NCBI GenBank assembly: GCA_040757775.1
Contig: JBFLWQ010000016.1
Coordinates: forward strand, 1 to 64,000
Reading direction: 5' to 3'
Length of the DNA: 64,000 nucleotides
Origin: Thermodesulfobacteriota bacterium
Lineage (GTDB): Bacteria; Desulfobacterota; UBA8473
Position 1 is the stretch's first letter; each line of letters begins with the position of its first letter. The position numbers were made by a program, and so were the translations under genes. Of the stretch, positions 8,748 to 16,056 are shown in pieces. The notes below the pieces were generated by a model. That model searched no databases. It had not been told where the DNA came from and saw only the letters and a program-made list of their open reading frames with translations.

Positions 8748-10096
8748 ATGGGACCCGTTTAAAACAGATGCGATCCGAGGCTGAGGCCATTTTCAGGCAT
8801 TGCATTAAGGCTGTTGATCCTTACATGGCAGTAAAGCGTTTCCTTCGCCTCGATGGCAAAAAGTTGATTCTGGGGTTAAAGGATCGACCCCTGTCAGAGT
8901 TTGATCTGAACGGGTATGATCGAATTTTCATTGTCGGAGGGGGAAAAGCAACGGCGCCCATGGCCAGGGCCGTCGAAGAGTTACTGGGAAAACAGATTAG
9001 TAGAGGAATGATCAATGTAAAATACGGTTTTACTGAAAACCTTGCCTGTACCGAGATTATAGAGGCCGGTCATCCCTTGCCGGACCATAACGGTGTGGCA
9101 GGAACCCGGGAGATTCTTGGTCTTCTTGAAGGTGCGTCTGAAAATGATCTGGTTTTTTCCCTCATATCAGGCGGGGGATCGGCTCTGCTTACTCAGCCTG
9201 GGGGAAAGATCACGCTTCAGGAAAAGCAGGAAGTTACGCGCAGTTTACTGGCATGCGGCGCCGGCATTGATGAGATAAATACTGTGAGAAAGCATATCTC
9301 ATCTTCAAAGGGTGGGCAGATGGCAAGAACAGCATACCCTGCCACTGTTGTGAACCTGATGCTCTCTGATGTGGTGGGTGATAAAATGGATGTCATAGCG
9401 TCAGGACCCTTTGTCTCTGACAGTTCCACATACAAAGACGCCCTGGATATCCTCAAAAAATATGATTTAAAAGAGATCCCACCTTCTGTCCGGGAACATC
9501 TGGAAGATGGCTCCGGAGAAAGGCTCCCCGAAACACCCAAAGATGGGGATCCTATTTTCGATCGGGTTTTTAATATGATCGTCGGCAGCAACATACTAGC
9601 ACTGGAAGCGGCAGGGGAAGAGGCAAAAACGCTCGGATACGAGGTTATAATTCTATCCTCTATGATGGAAGGAGAAACGAAGGAAGTGGCAGTAGTGCAT
9701 AGTGCTATAGCCAAGGAGATATTAAAGACATGCCGGCCGATTCCGCCACCTGCCTGCCTCATCACCGGAGGAGAAACGACTGTAACCATTAAAGGCAAGG
9801 GGCTCGGCGGAAGGAATCAGGAGTTTTGCCTGTCAGCGGCAATTGACCTCGCAGGGCTTCCGCCACGGGTCGTTATCTTAAGCGGGGGTACAGACGGAAA
9901 TGATGGACCTACTGATGCGGCGGGGGCTGTGGTTGATCCTTTTACTGTTAACAGGGGAAAAGATGCGGGGATCCATGCCGAACGTTTTCTGGAAGATAAT
10001 GATGCCTATCACTTCTTTGAAAAGACGGGAGACCTGCTCATAACAGGCCCTACCAATACCAATGTGATGGATGTACGGCTTGTTCTGGTTCGTTAG
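8744..10096 (+). CDS. glycerate 2-kinase, DUF4147/MOFRL family
   Basis: 450 residues that match the MOFRL-type glycerate kinases (often annotated TtuD or hydroxypyruvate reductase), which phosphorylate D-glycerate at the 2-hydroxyl. Seen motifs: FIVGGGKATAPMA, EAGHPLPD, SLISGGGSALL, NTVRKHISSSKGG, and C-terminal ITGGETTVT with LGGRNQEFCL and LSGGTDGNDGPTDAAGAV. The ATG overlaps the stop of the 28-codon ORF. It has no operon partner downstream. Its richer GC content compared with the AT-rich genes that follow hints at a separate history. Confidence 0.9.
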   Translation: MNGTRLKQMRSEAEAIFRHCIKAVDPYMAVKRFLRLDGKKLILGLKDRPLSEFDLNGYDRIFIVGGGKATAPMARAVEELLGKQISRGMINVKYGFTENLACTEIIEAGHPLPDHNGVAGTREILGLLEGASENDLVFSLISGGGSALLTQPGGKITLQEKQEVTRSLLACGAGIDEINTVRKHISSSKGGQMARTAYPATVVNLMLSDVVGDKMDVIASGPFVSDSSTYKDALDILKKYDLKEIPPSVREHLEDGSGERLPETPKDGDPIFDRVFNMIVGSNILALEAAGEEAKTLGYEVIILSSMMEGETKEVAVVHSAIAKEILKTCRPIPPPACLITGGETTVTIKGKGLGGRNQEFCLSAAIDLAGLPPRVVILSGGTDGNDGPTDAAGAVVDPFTVNRGKDAGIHAERFLEDNDAYHFFEKTGDLLITGPTNTNVMDVRLVLVR

Positions 10097-10198
10097 GTGC
10101 CACTGGGCTTAAACAGAGATTAACGTTGTTTTTTTAAATTGTTTTGTTTAAGAGGCTTGGAGGAATAAACGACAATACACAATAAGGAGGTATCCAAA

Positions 10199-10300
10199 AT
10201 GAAAGGAAAAGACAAGAAAAAAACAAATGAAAAGAAAAAACCACAGCAAACCCTTAAAGAAAAAAGGAAATTGAAAAAGGAAAAAGAGAAAAAGTGGTAG
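10199..10300 (+). CDS. 33-residue lysine-rich small protein
   Basis: A short gene with a textbook ribosome site (AAGGAGG, 8 nt before the ATG). The product starts MKGKDKKKTNEKKKPQQ and contains TLKEKRKLKKEKEKKW. It is about half Lys/Arg and predicted helical or disordered with a terminal Trp. Short proteins with a TLKEKR-like core are, as I recall, found in scattered anaerobes, without known function. Nucleic-acid or ribosome binding is plausible from charge only. Confidence 0.6.
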   Translation: MKGKDKKKTNEKKKPQQTLKEKRKLKKEKEKKW

Positions 10301-10315
10301 ATTGTAAGGCATTGT

Positions 10316-10341
10316 TGATGAAGTCGTAAAAAGTCAAAATT
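10316..10341. repeat. half copy of the TCGTAAAAAGTC repeat
   Basis: TGATGAAGTCGTAAAAAGTC matches one arm of the full hairpin repeat at 39228-39296, and a third half copy is at 56301-56320. It lies in the gap between the Lys-rich mini-gene and the HEPN-like gene. Confidence 0.6.
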
Positions 10342-10480
10342 AGGATGGTAAGGTAATCATCTATTGCCATTTGTTACCTTGAGGAATGTCCTGAAAACCC
10401 TAGAACACGCCATATTGAATGATACCCGGATAGTTTTTATGGCATTCTGGTATTTTTTAGTTCTGGAAATCATCTGTGAA

Positions 10481-10486
10481 TATAAT
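10481..10486 (+). promoter_or_regulatory. possible -10 element for the HEPN-like gene
   Basis: A perfect TATAAT lies 51 nt before the ATG at 10538. The -35 region is poor, so this is only a candidate. Confidence 0.25.
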
Positions 10487-10537
10487 AGAATAGGGGTGAT
10501 GGACGAAACCAGGGAATAAATTGCTGGACTATAAAAA

Positions 10538-11641
10538 ATGACTAACCAATCAGACAATAGAATGGGGTGGATTCGGAATATTGAAAAGCTAGAAAAAACA
10601 ACTTCTGAATATACCGCTGAATATGAGCTTGCATCTGAATCGCAAATTTTTGGTGTTCTGGATTATAAGAATGGAGCAATTCAATGTGGTATCATGACAT
10701 TTAAAAAAGATTCAAATGGAACGTATAAATATTTGCTTAGAATAAAATATCCACCTTATAATGAAGAGCCCCACTTCTTAAAGGCAAACAAAAGCGGTTA
10801 TCTTTTCCCGGAAGGAATTCCTGGCGAATTGATTTCAATTCTATTTTTATTTTTTCAATGTCGTTTCTTTCTTATAGCAGCTTACTCCGGAGATTTATCA
10901 TCAAATGGCCTAAAGTTGAAGACAGAATATTTTCCGCAAATAAAAAGATGTGAACCTTACTTTGACCCAGATATGTTCCCAGATGGTAAGCGTAATTTTG
11001 CAGTTGGATTAGTAGATTTTCTTGAAAAACTGGCACGAATTAATGATCAGTATCATCAGAGACTGATTTTGGGGTTCTATAATTATGCAAGGGCGTTAAG
11101 AGAATTCGGGATTGACGAAGAAATGGTTTTTATTAGATTGGTTTCATCCATAGAAGCATTTACAAAATGGGTTAATTTAAGCGAGAATGATGACTTATTC
11201 AGCGGCGTGAATTTTGAGAATATTATTCAATCTGAAAGACTTTCGGCATCTCAGAAAGAGGAACTCAAAAACATTTTTTTTAATGTTAGGAAAGCTAAAA
11301 CGAGATTTGCAAATTTTATACAATTATACTCGAAAGGATTTTTCACAGGTGGTAATTTTAGAGCACCACATACAAGGATAAAAAAAGGTGATTTGAAAAA
11401 AGCCTTAAGCGCCATATACGACAGTCGATCAAATTATTTACATCAAGGCGAGACGATGTATCTTAGTCGTCACATGAGAAGTGGTCATAAATGGGATACT
11501 GATCCAACAACCGGCATGATAATAGATAATAGACATTTTTCGGTGGATAAGAAGCTTCCTTATGCTTCATTTTTTCAGCGATTAGTCAGACATTGTATAA
11601 TGCAATTTTTATCAGAAATATCAAATTTGGAAAATACATAA
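10538..11641 (+). CDS. HEPN-like protein of unknown function (367 aa)
   Basis: I do not recognise a named family with certainty. The C-terminal half is helical, with LVSSIEAF (about residue 205) and a late R-x4-H motif, RSNYLH (Arg297 to His302), the signature of HEPN-superfamily ribonucleases. The arrangement resembles Apea-like HEPN proteins. The N-terminal 150 residues are probably a separate beta-rich domain. Coding is AT-rich and the gene stands alone in an accessory patch next to a REP-like palindrome, consistent with a horizontally acquired defence or stress gene. No toxin-antitoxin partner is adjacent. Nuclease activity is an inference. Confidence 0.5.
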   Translation: MTNQSDNRMGWIRNIEKLEKTTSEYTAEYELASESQIFGVLDYKNGAIQCGIMTFKKDSNGTYKYLLRIKYPPYNEEPHFLKANKSGYLFPEGIPGELISILFLFFQCRFFLIAAYSGDLSSNGLKLKTEYFPQIKRCEPYFDPDMFPDGKRNFAVGLVDFLEKLARINDQYHQRLILGFYNYARALREFGIDEEMVFIRLVSSIEAFTKWVNLSENDDLFSGVNFENIIQSERLSASQKEELKNIFFNVRKAKTRFANFIQLYSKGFFTGGNFRAPHTRIKKGDLKKALSAIYDSRSNYLHQGETMYLSRHMRSGHKWDTDPTTGMIIDNRHFSVDKKLPYASFFQRLVRHCIMQFLSEISNLENT

Positions 11642-11666
11642 ACCCAACAACGACTTACACCTGATA

Positions 11667-11756
11667 AAGGGGGAAAAGGGGGACGATCTTAAATAATAAA
11701 AATATCTACACTGCTCAATAAAGTTATTTACGAATTTAAGGTCGTCCCCCTTTCTG
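11667..11756. repeat. REPIN-like inverted repeat related to the ends of the 46.6-kb transposase element
   Basis: GGGGGACGATCTTAAA (11678-11693) is the reverse complement, with one T/C change (G-U in RNA), of TTTAAGGTCGTCCCCC (11735-11750), around a 41-nt loop. The core GGGACGACCTTAAA is the same as the terminal repeats of the Y1-transposase element at 46600-47694. Purine-rich repeats AAAGGGGG flank it, as they do there. It is best explained as a non-autonomous derivative. Confidence 0.7.
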
Positions 11757-11764
11757 GTGAAAAA

Positions 11765-12730
11765 ATGATAATAAGAATACTGGCAGTTTGTTTCATTCTT
11801 CTATTGTGCGTCACAGATTTTGGATATACCGAAGAACCTTTCGTTGATGTTCTTATTGAAGGATATGATGACGGCGTTAAATCCACCGTTCGAAATGACC
11901 GTGAAGAGGCACTGGTCGATGCCAAGCGCCAAGCCATTGAGCGGGCCGGTGTACAGGTATCTTCCACGACGCAAATGAAAAATTTTGTCATCAGAAAAGA
12001 TTGGGTTGAAAGCAAGTCAAAAGGCATTTTACTCCCCGGTTTTCAGATTATCGATAAAGGGTATCAGGCTAACGGCTCCTATCTTGTCATACTTGCCGGA
12101 AGGATTCGACCCATCCTGACTGGCGCCTCTGTTTCTCATGATGAAGGCAGCAAAAAACCAGTCCAGGGAGATTTAGATTCAATTTATAATGAGGTGAATT
12201 GGGAAGTTTTACTCGGCGGGTGGGAATTCAAAAACAATTCAATCACATCAAAGTATACTTCAGACGATAACTATTTGATCCTGAAAAAAGAATTAAAAGA
12301 TTATATTATGGAAGCGACCATAACGAAAATTCGAGGGGATTTCTGTTATATCACAATCGGCATACGTCAGAATATTTTTGAGGGCGGACATGAAAAGTTT
12401 TTCCGAAACAATACATCCAGCAGACAAGGGTATCAGTTTGGGATTATTTTGGATGGAAGATATAATTTATTCAACGGGTTGAATGGGTTATATTATACAG
12501 TAGAAAATGTGAAGGGACTTTTCAAAAAAAACTGGGAGACATCTCCTTTAATCGACAGCATACAAAACAAAGTAAAAATTGAAGCTATAGAAGACATTAT
12601 AAAAATATCCTTGAATGGAAAAGACTTTGCCGAATTTAAAAATAATTCCCACCTCTATGGTTCTCCGATGTTCATAGTTTCAAAAAATGCCGTCATCCGC
12701 TTTACCGATATTAAGATTATCCCTAGATAG
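11765..12730 (+). CDS. secreted LPP20-like protein with a C-terminal lectin-like region
   Basis: Residues 1-20 form a signal peptide ending near DFGYTEEP. The segment EALVDAKRQAIERAGVQV and the following strands resemble the LPP20/FlgT-N fold, seen in envelope and flagellar accessory proteins. Residues 140-321 look like a concanavalin/laminin-G-like beta-sandwich (WEFKNNSITS at the start, VIRFTDIKIIP at the end), as in DUF1080-type domains. It probably acts in the periplasm or at the cell surface. Partner unknown. The ATG at 11765 follows the REPIN-like repeat directly, and GGTGA precedes the start. Confidence 0.55.
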   Translation: MIIRILAVCFILLLCVTDFGYTEEPFVDVLIEGYDDGVKSTVRNDREEALVDAKRQAIERAGVQVSSTTQMKNFVIRKDWVESKSKGILLPGFQIIDKGYQANGSYLVILAGRIRPILTGASVSHDEGSKKPVQGDLDSIYNEVNWEVLLGGWEFKNNSITSKYTSDDNYLILKKELKDYIMEATITKIRGDFCYITIGIRQNIFEGGHEKFFRNNTSSRQGYQFGIILDGRYNLFNGLNGLYYTVENVKGLFKKNWETSPLIDSIQNKVKIEAIEDIIKISLNGKDFAEFKNNSHLYGSPMFIVSKNAVIRFTDIKIIPR

Positions 12731-12741
12731 CCTATTACCAA

Positions 12742-13083
12742 ATGAGGCGCCAGATGAATCCATTGAAAGGTATTTTAAACCTTTCCTCTCTGATGTTCAT
12801 GTGGCGATACTTTCGCGGTCAAACCCCCTGGGACACCAATATCACCCCGCCTGAAGTTATGGAGTTTATCCAAAAAACATCTCCCGGCAGAGCCCTGGAC
12901 CTGGGGTGCGGTACGGGTACCAATGGCATTACCCTGGCCCGCCATGGCTGGAAAGTTACCGGTGTTGATTTTGCCCCCATCCACCCCACGCTACAGACTG
13001 GTCATATTTCTGATTATATTCTTCTTGCAATATATGAAATGTTTTTCTATTATGACCGAAAATGCAGGTTATATGACCGTTAA
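12742..13083 (+). pseudogene. truncated class I SAM methyltransferase
   Basis: The first 75 codons encode the start of a small methyltransferase: TPWDTNITPPEV, then the SAM-binding motif ALDLGCGTGTNGI and HGWKVTGVDFAP. After VDFAP (about position 12980) the reading switches to sequence unlike any methyltransferase and ends at 13083, so roughly two thirds of the usual protein (about 200 residues) is missing. No continuation is seen in the other frames. It is a 5' remnant, probably not functional. Confidence 0.75.
13025..13053 (+). promoter_or_regulatory. sigma-70-type promoter for the cupin gene
   Basis: TTGCAA (13025-13030), a 17-nt spacer and TATTAT (13048-13053) fit a sigma-70 promoter, about 110 nt before the cupin start. 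It lies in the sequence that replaced the missing part of the methyltransferase gene. Confidence 0.5.
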
Positions 13084-13165
13084 TTACAGTTTGGAGAGGG
13101 ATCACGCTTATTACACTCGCACCTCTCAGACCGAGCACTGTATACAAAAGGAGTAACAATATAGA

Positions 13166-13582
13166 ATGAAAAAACTTTTTTACGCAATATGTTTGACATT
13201 TTTACTATCGAGTAATGTTGTAGCTGAAGATGTAAGTGCTGTTGAAGTTAAAGTATTGGTGAAAACAAGTTTAAGCTGGGATGGGCAACTCCTGCCAAAC
13301 TACCCAGAAGGCAAGCCGGAAATTACAATCTTAAGAATTAAAGTTCCGCCGGGGGTACAGTTGCCAATGCATAAACACCCTGTGATAAATGCAGGTGTAT
13401 TGCTAAATGGAGAACTGACGGTGGTAACAGAAGGCGGTAAGACATTACATCTCAAATCCGAGGATTTGATCGTCGAAGTTGTGAATGCCTGGCATTACGG
13501 AAAGAATGAAGGCGATAAACCGGCAGAGATTATAGTTTTTTACGCCGGCATATCGGATATGCCGATAACCATTAAGAAATAG
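13166..13582 (+). CDS. secreted cupin-domain protein
   Basis: 138 residues with a signal peptide (MKKLFYAICLTFLLSSNVVA, cleavage before EDVSAV) and one cupin_2 barrel. Metal-site residues are seen in PMHKHPVINAGVLLNGEL (the usual Glu is replaced) and in the second motif VNAWHYGKNEG. Small periplasmic cupins of this kind bind metal or small ligands; the substrate cannot be given. AAGGAG lies 15 nt before the ATG. Confidence 0.75.
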   Translation: MKKLFYAICLTFLLSSNVVAEDVSAVEVKVLVKTSLSWDGQLLPNYPEGKPEITILRIKVPPGVQLPMHKHPVINAGVLLNGELTVVTEGGKTLHLKSEDLIVEVVNAWHYGKNEGDKPAEIIVFYAGISDMPITIKK

Positions 13583-13688
13583 GATTGGATTAATATACCT
13601 GCAAAAAGGAAGGTTCTGATTCGTATAAACAGTCCGTAGCCGCCAACATCAGTTTAGATCAGTTAACTCTTGAATTGGAGGTACAAAA

Positions 13689-14327
13689 ATGACAATCGTA
13701 GCAAAGGATGGTATTGTACAAATTGAGAGGCTGGAATTGGGGCCCTTTGGTACGAATGCTTATATCGTAATGTGCCAATTGACCAAAGATAGCGTCCTGG
13801 TGGATGCTCCCGGGGAAGCTTCAAAAGTTATCAAACATCTGAGGGGGACAAACCCCAGGTACATACTGATCACTCACAATCACTGGGACCATCTTGGTGC
13901 TCTTTCCCAGTTAAAGTCAGAACTTAAAATTCCAATAGCTGCCCACCCTGCAGACAGTGCAAATTTACCTTCACCCCCGGAGATACTTCTCAATGATGGT
14001 GATGTGGTAACTCTTGGGAACGTAAAGCTCAAAGTGCTGCACACCCCTGGACACACACCTGGTAGTGTATGCTTCCTGACTGGTAATTGTCTGCTATCCG
14101 GTGATACTGTATTTCCGGGTGGCCCGGGCAAGACCTCGTCGCCATTGGCTTTTGAGCAGATAATTAAGTCTATAACCAGCAAGATTTTTGTGTTGCCAGG
14201 GGATACACAGATATTCCCTGGACATGGTGATTCCACACTGTTAGAGAAAGAGAAGCAGCAATTTGAGGTCTTTTCTTCACGCCCCTGTAAATCCAATCTT
14301 TGTGGGGATGTGCTTTGGCTTTCGTAA
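13689..14327 (+). CDS. MBL-fold metallo-hydrolase (glyoxalase II-like)
   Basis: 212 residues. Zinc ligands are in THNHWDHLG (HxHxDH), HTPGHTPGSVCF, SGDTVF and FPGHGD, the full set for a two-metal hydrolase. The order and length match small glyoxalase II-like MBL proteins that act on thioesters or related esters; the true substrate is unknown. AATTGGAGGTACAAAA provides the ribosome site. It is not in a clear operon. Confidence 0.85.
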   Translation: MTIVAKDGIVQIERLELGPFGTNAYIVMCQLTKDSVLVDAPGEASKVIKHLRGTNPRYILITHNHWDHLGALSQLKSELKIPIAAHPADSANLPSPPEILLNDGDVVTLGNVKLKVLHTPGHTPGSVCFLTGNCLLSGDTVFPGGPGKTSSPLAFEQIIKSITSKIFVLPGDTQIFPGHGDSTLLEKEKQQFEVFSSRPCKSNLCGDVLWLS

Positions 14328-14544
14328 TAGTAAACTCTATCACTTCCATACTTACAAAGTTGAGTTAGTTTCTTTTTTTCTCTTATTTTATGCTAAAAAA
14401 GTGATATCATCAAAAAAAACTGGATTTTAGTGGGTAAGTGGTCTATTATAATATGGTGCCAAATCTTTTACAATCACCTATAATATAACCAGATGGATGA
14501 CATAATTTTTGAACCCTAATATTAAATGGGGGCTGATTATGGAG

Positions 14545-14597
14545 GCGTCTTTCTTTTAATCCTACAGTTGTGGAGAAAAGAAGGGCGCTTTTTGTTT
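14545..14597 (+). terminator. intrinsic terminator or attenuator upstream of the dodecin gene
   Basis: GCGTCTTTCTTTT (14545-14557) can pair fully, with two G-U pairs, with AAAAGAAGGGCGC (14576-14588) around an 18-nt loop, and TTTTTGTTT follows. It stands 218 nt after the MBL gene and about 115 nt before the dodecin start, with TATAAT-like boxes at about 14452 and 14481. It may end the upstream transcript or a short RNA of about 100 nt. Confidence 0.6.
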
Positions 14598-14713
14598 CAT
14601 GTAGTGCTGCTATCAAAAGCAGTAACGGTTATAAGAAAGGAGGTGAATAAAGCTACATGTGATTGGTATTTGCAGTTATTTTAAATTAACCCTTAAGGAA
14701 GGAGGTAATGAGC

Positions 14714-14929
14714 ATGCCCGAGAGTACTTACAAAATTATTGAGTTAGTTGGAACAAGTAAAACTTCCTGGGAGGAGGCCGCCAAAAATGCTGTCGAAACC
14801 GCTGGAAAAACCCTAAAAGACCTAAGGATTGTGGAGGTTGTCAGGCTAGACATGGCAGTGGAAGAAGGAAAAGTAACTAGTTACCGGGCAAGGGTCAATG
14901 TTTCATTCAAATATCATGGAGAACAATAA
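14714..14929 (+). CDS. dodecin family flavin-binding protein
   Basis: 71 residues matching dodecin, a small dodecameric protein that stores flavin. Seen: YKIIELVGTSKTSWEEAAKNAV (strand then helix), LRIVEVVRLDM and the final strand VNVSFKYHG. The ATG at 14714 is preferred over 14708 because AAGGAGGT ends 8 nt before it and only 2 nt before the other. A second strong ribosome site, AAAGGAGGTGA at 14636-14646, precedes no gene of any length. A flavin store suits the flavoprotein-rich neighbourhood, but no link is shown. Confidence 0.9.
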   Translation: MPESTYKIIELVGTSKTSWEEAAKNAVETAGKTLKDLRIVEVVRLDMAVEEGKVTSYRARVNVSFKYHGEQ

Positions 14930-15325
14930 TAAATGGAATAACGCGTCTTGAAAGAAAATAGAAGAGATAGAGAAAATAGGGTCAGAACCACCTTTTTTGA
15001 GAGTGAAGCTTTATATATAAGCATGTCACGAATTTCAGGAGCATCAGCTAGGAACTTATTAAACGGTTGCTGGCCCTATTTCTTATCAGTAAGTCATAAT
15101 TCCCCAGAGTTTTGCCCCTTTTCCCTTGACAGACGGTAACGATTATGGTTTTATAAAAACTACAGATATATAATGATAGAGTCTTTGAGAGCTTTGAAAG
15201 AGTATCCCTTTTTGCTTAAGCATCTATAGGGGAACAGGATTTTAAGGTACCCAAACGAAAAAGGACAGTTTCCCCAGGCTTTTATTTTTACAGGTGGTGT
15301 ATTTTCAAAAGGAGGTTCTGTGTGT
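14930..15325. other. 396-nt gap before the DUF4013 gene
   Basis: A short ORF (14948-15139) has no codon bias or homology that I recognise and is probably not a gene. AAATAGGG near 14976 and CCCTATTT near 15073 form a weak inverted repeat. The downstream gene's promoter lies at 15126-15155, giving it a long leader of about 160 nt. Confidence 0.4.
15126..15155 (+). promoter_or_regulatory. sigma-70-type promoter of the DUF4013 gene
   Basis: TTGACA (15126-15131) is followed after 17-18 nt by TTTTAT/TTTATA (15149-15155). It lies 171 nt before the start codon. Confidence 0.5.
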
Positions 15326-15982
15326 ATGGCTAATATAGAAAAGGCTATTAGGTTTCCATTTAATGATGAGCAGTGGTTACCGAAGCTTATTGTAGGAGGA
15401 GTGCTTAATGTAATCCCTATTATAAATTTTCTTTCGATTGGTTATGCCTACCAGGTGTTTAGGAGCACCCTGAAAAAGGAAGATGCTGTTATGCCAGAAT
15501 GGGGAAACTGGGGTGATCTGTTTATTCAAGGATTAATCATTGCCGTAATTTGTTTGTGTTATAGTTTTATTCCAGGTTTTATAACCGCTTTAGGTATAAG
15601 CTTAATAACCAAAGGGTGGCTTGCCAGTTTTTTAGGCGCTCTTTTACTAATTATTGGTTTTGCAGTTGGACTGGTGATTACGTTCTTTTTACCTATGGCC
15701 ATTGCCAGTTATGCATTAGGGGAAGAACAGATTGGGGATGCATTTAAAATTGGATTTATTCTGGATAAAGTTAAAGAGATATTGGATAGCTATCTCGTTT
15801 CTTATCTCGTAGGCATAGGTGCTATGATACTTGTTGCTCTGTTACTTTTTATTCCCATTGTAAAATATCTTATTTTACCAATAGCTCTGTTTTATGTGTA
15901 TCTATTTCTGTCTGTACTCTTCGGGGAGACATGTGCCTCCGTTGGAGATGTAACTGAGGAAACGATAGAAGATGAAATATGA
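15326..15982 (+). CDS. DUF4013 multi-pass membrane protein
   Basis: 218 residues with about four to five membrane segments (around 25-45, 65-90, 95-130 and 150-205). The cytosolic motif MPEWGNWGDLFIQGL is typical of DUF4013 proteins. The start is ATG at 15326: GGAGG lies 10 nt before it, while GTG at 15320 would be too close. Function is unknown in the family. A hairpin terminator follows at 16007-16048. Confidence 0.75.
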   Translation: MANIEKAIRFPFNDEQWLPKLIVGGVLNVIPIINFLSIGYAYQVFRSTLKKEDAVMPEWGNWGDLFIQGLIIAVICLCYSFIPGFITALGISLITKGWLASFLGALLLIIGFAVGLVITFFLPMAIASYALGEEQIGDAFKIGFILDKVKEILDSYLVSYLVGIGAMILVALLLFIPIVKYLILPIALFYVYLFLSVLFGETCASVGDVTEETIEDEI

Positions 15983-16006
15983 AAATATGTAACATTTGAA
16001 ACTGAT

Positions 16007-16048
16007 AAAAGCTGGGTATCTTTAATATGCCTGGCTTTTTTATTTTTT
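16007..16048 (+). terminator. intrinsic terminator after the DUF4013 gene
   Basis: AAAAGCTGGGTAT (16007-16019) pairs with the segment ending GCCTGGCTTTT (to about 16039), including three G-U pairs, and is followed by T-rich sequence to 16048. It ends only 9 nt before the rel start codon, so rel must be reached by read-through or from a promoter inside the DUF4013 gene end. Confidence 0.6.
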
Positions 16049-16056
16049 AGAATAAT

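Noticed and set aside
14948-15139. 63-residue ORF as a gene
   Set aside because: No ribosome site, no codon bias and no recognisable motif.
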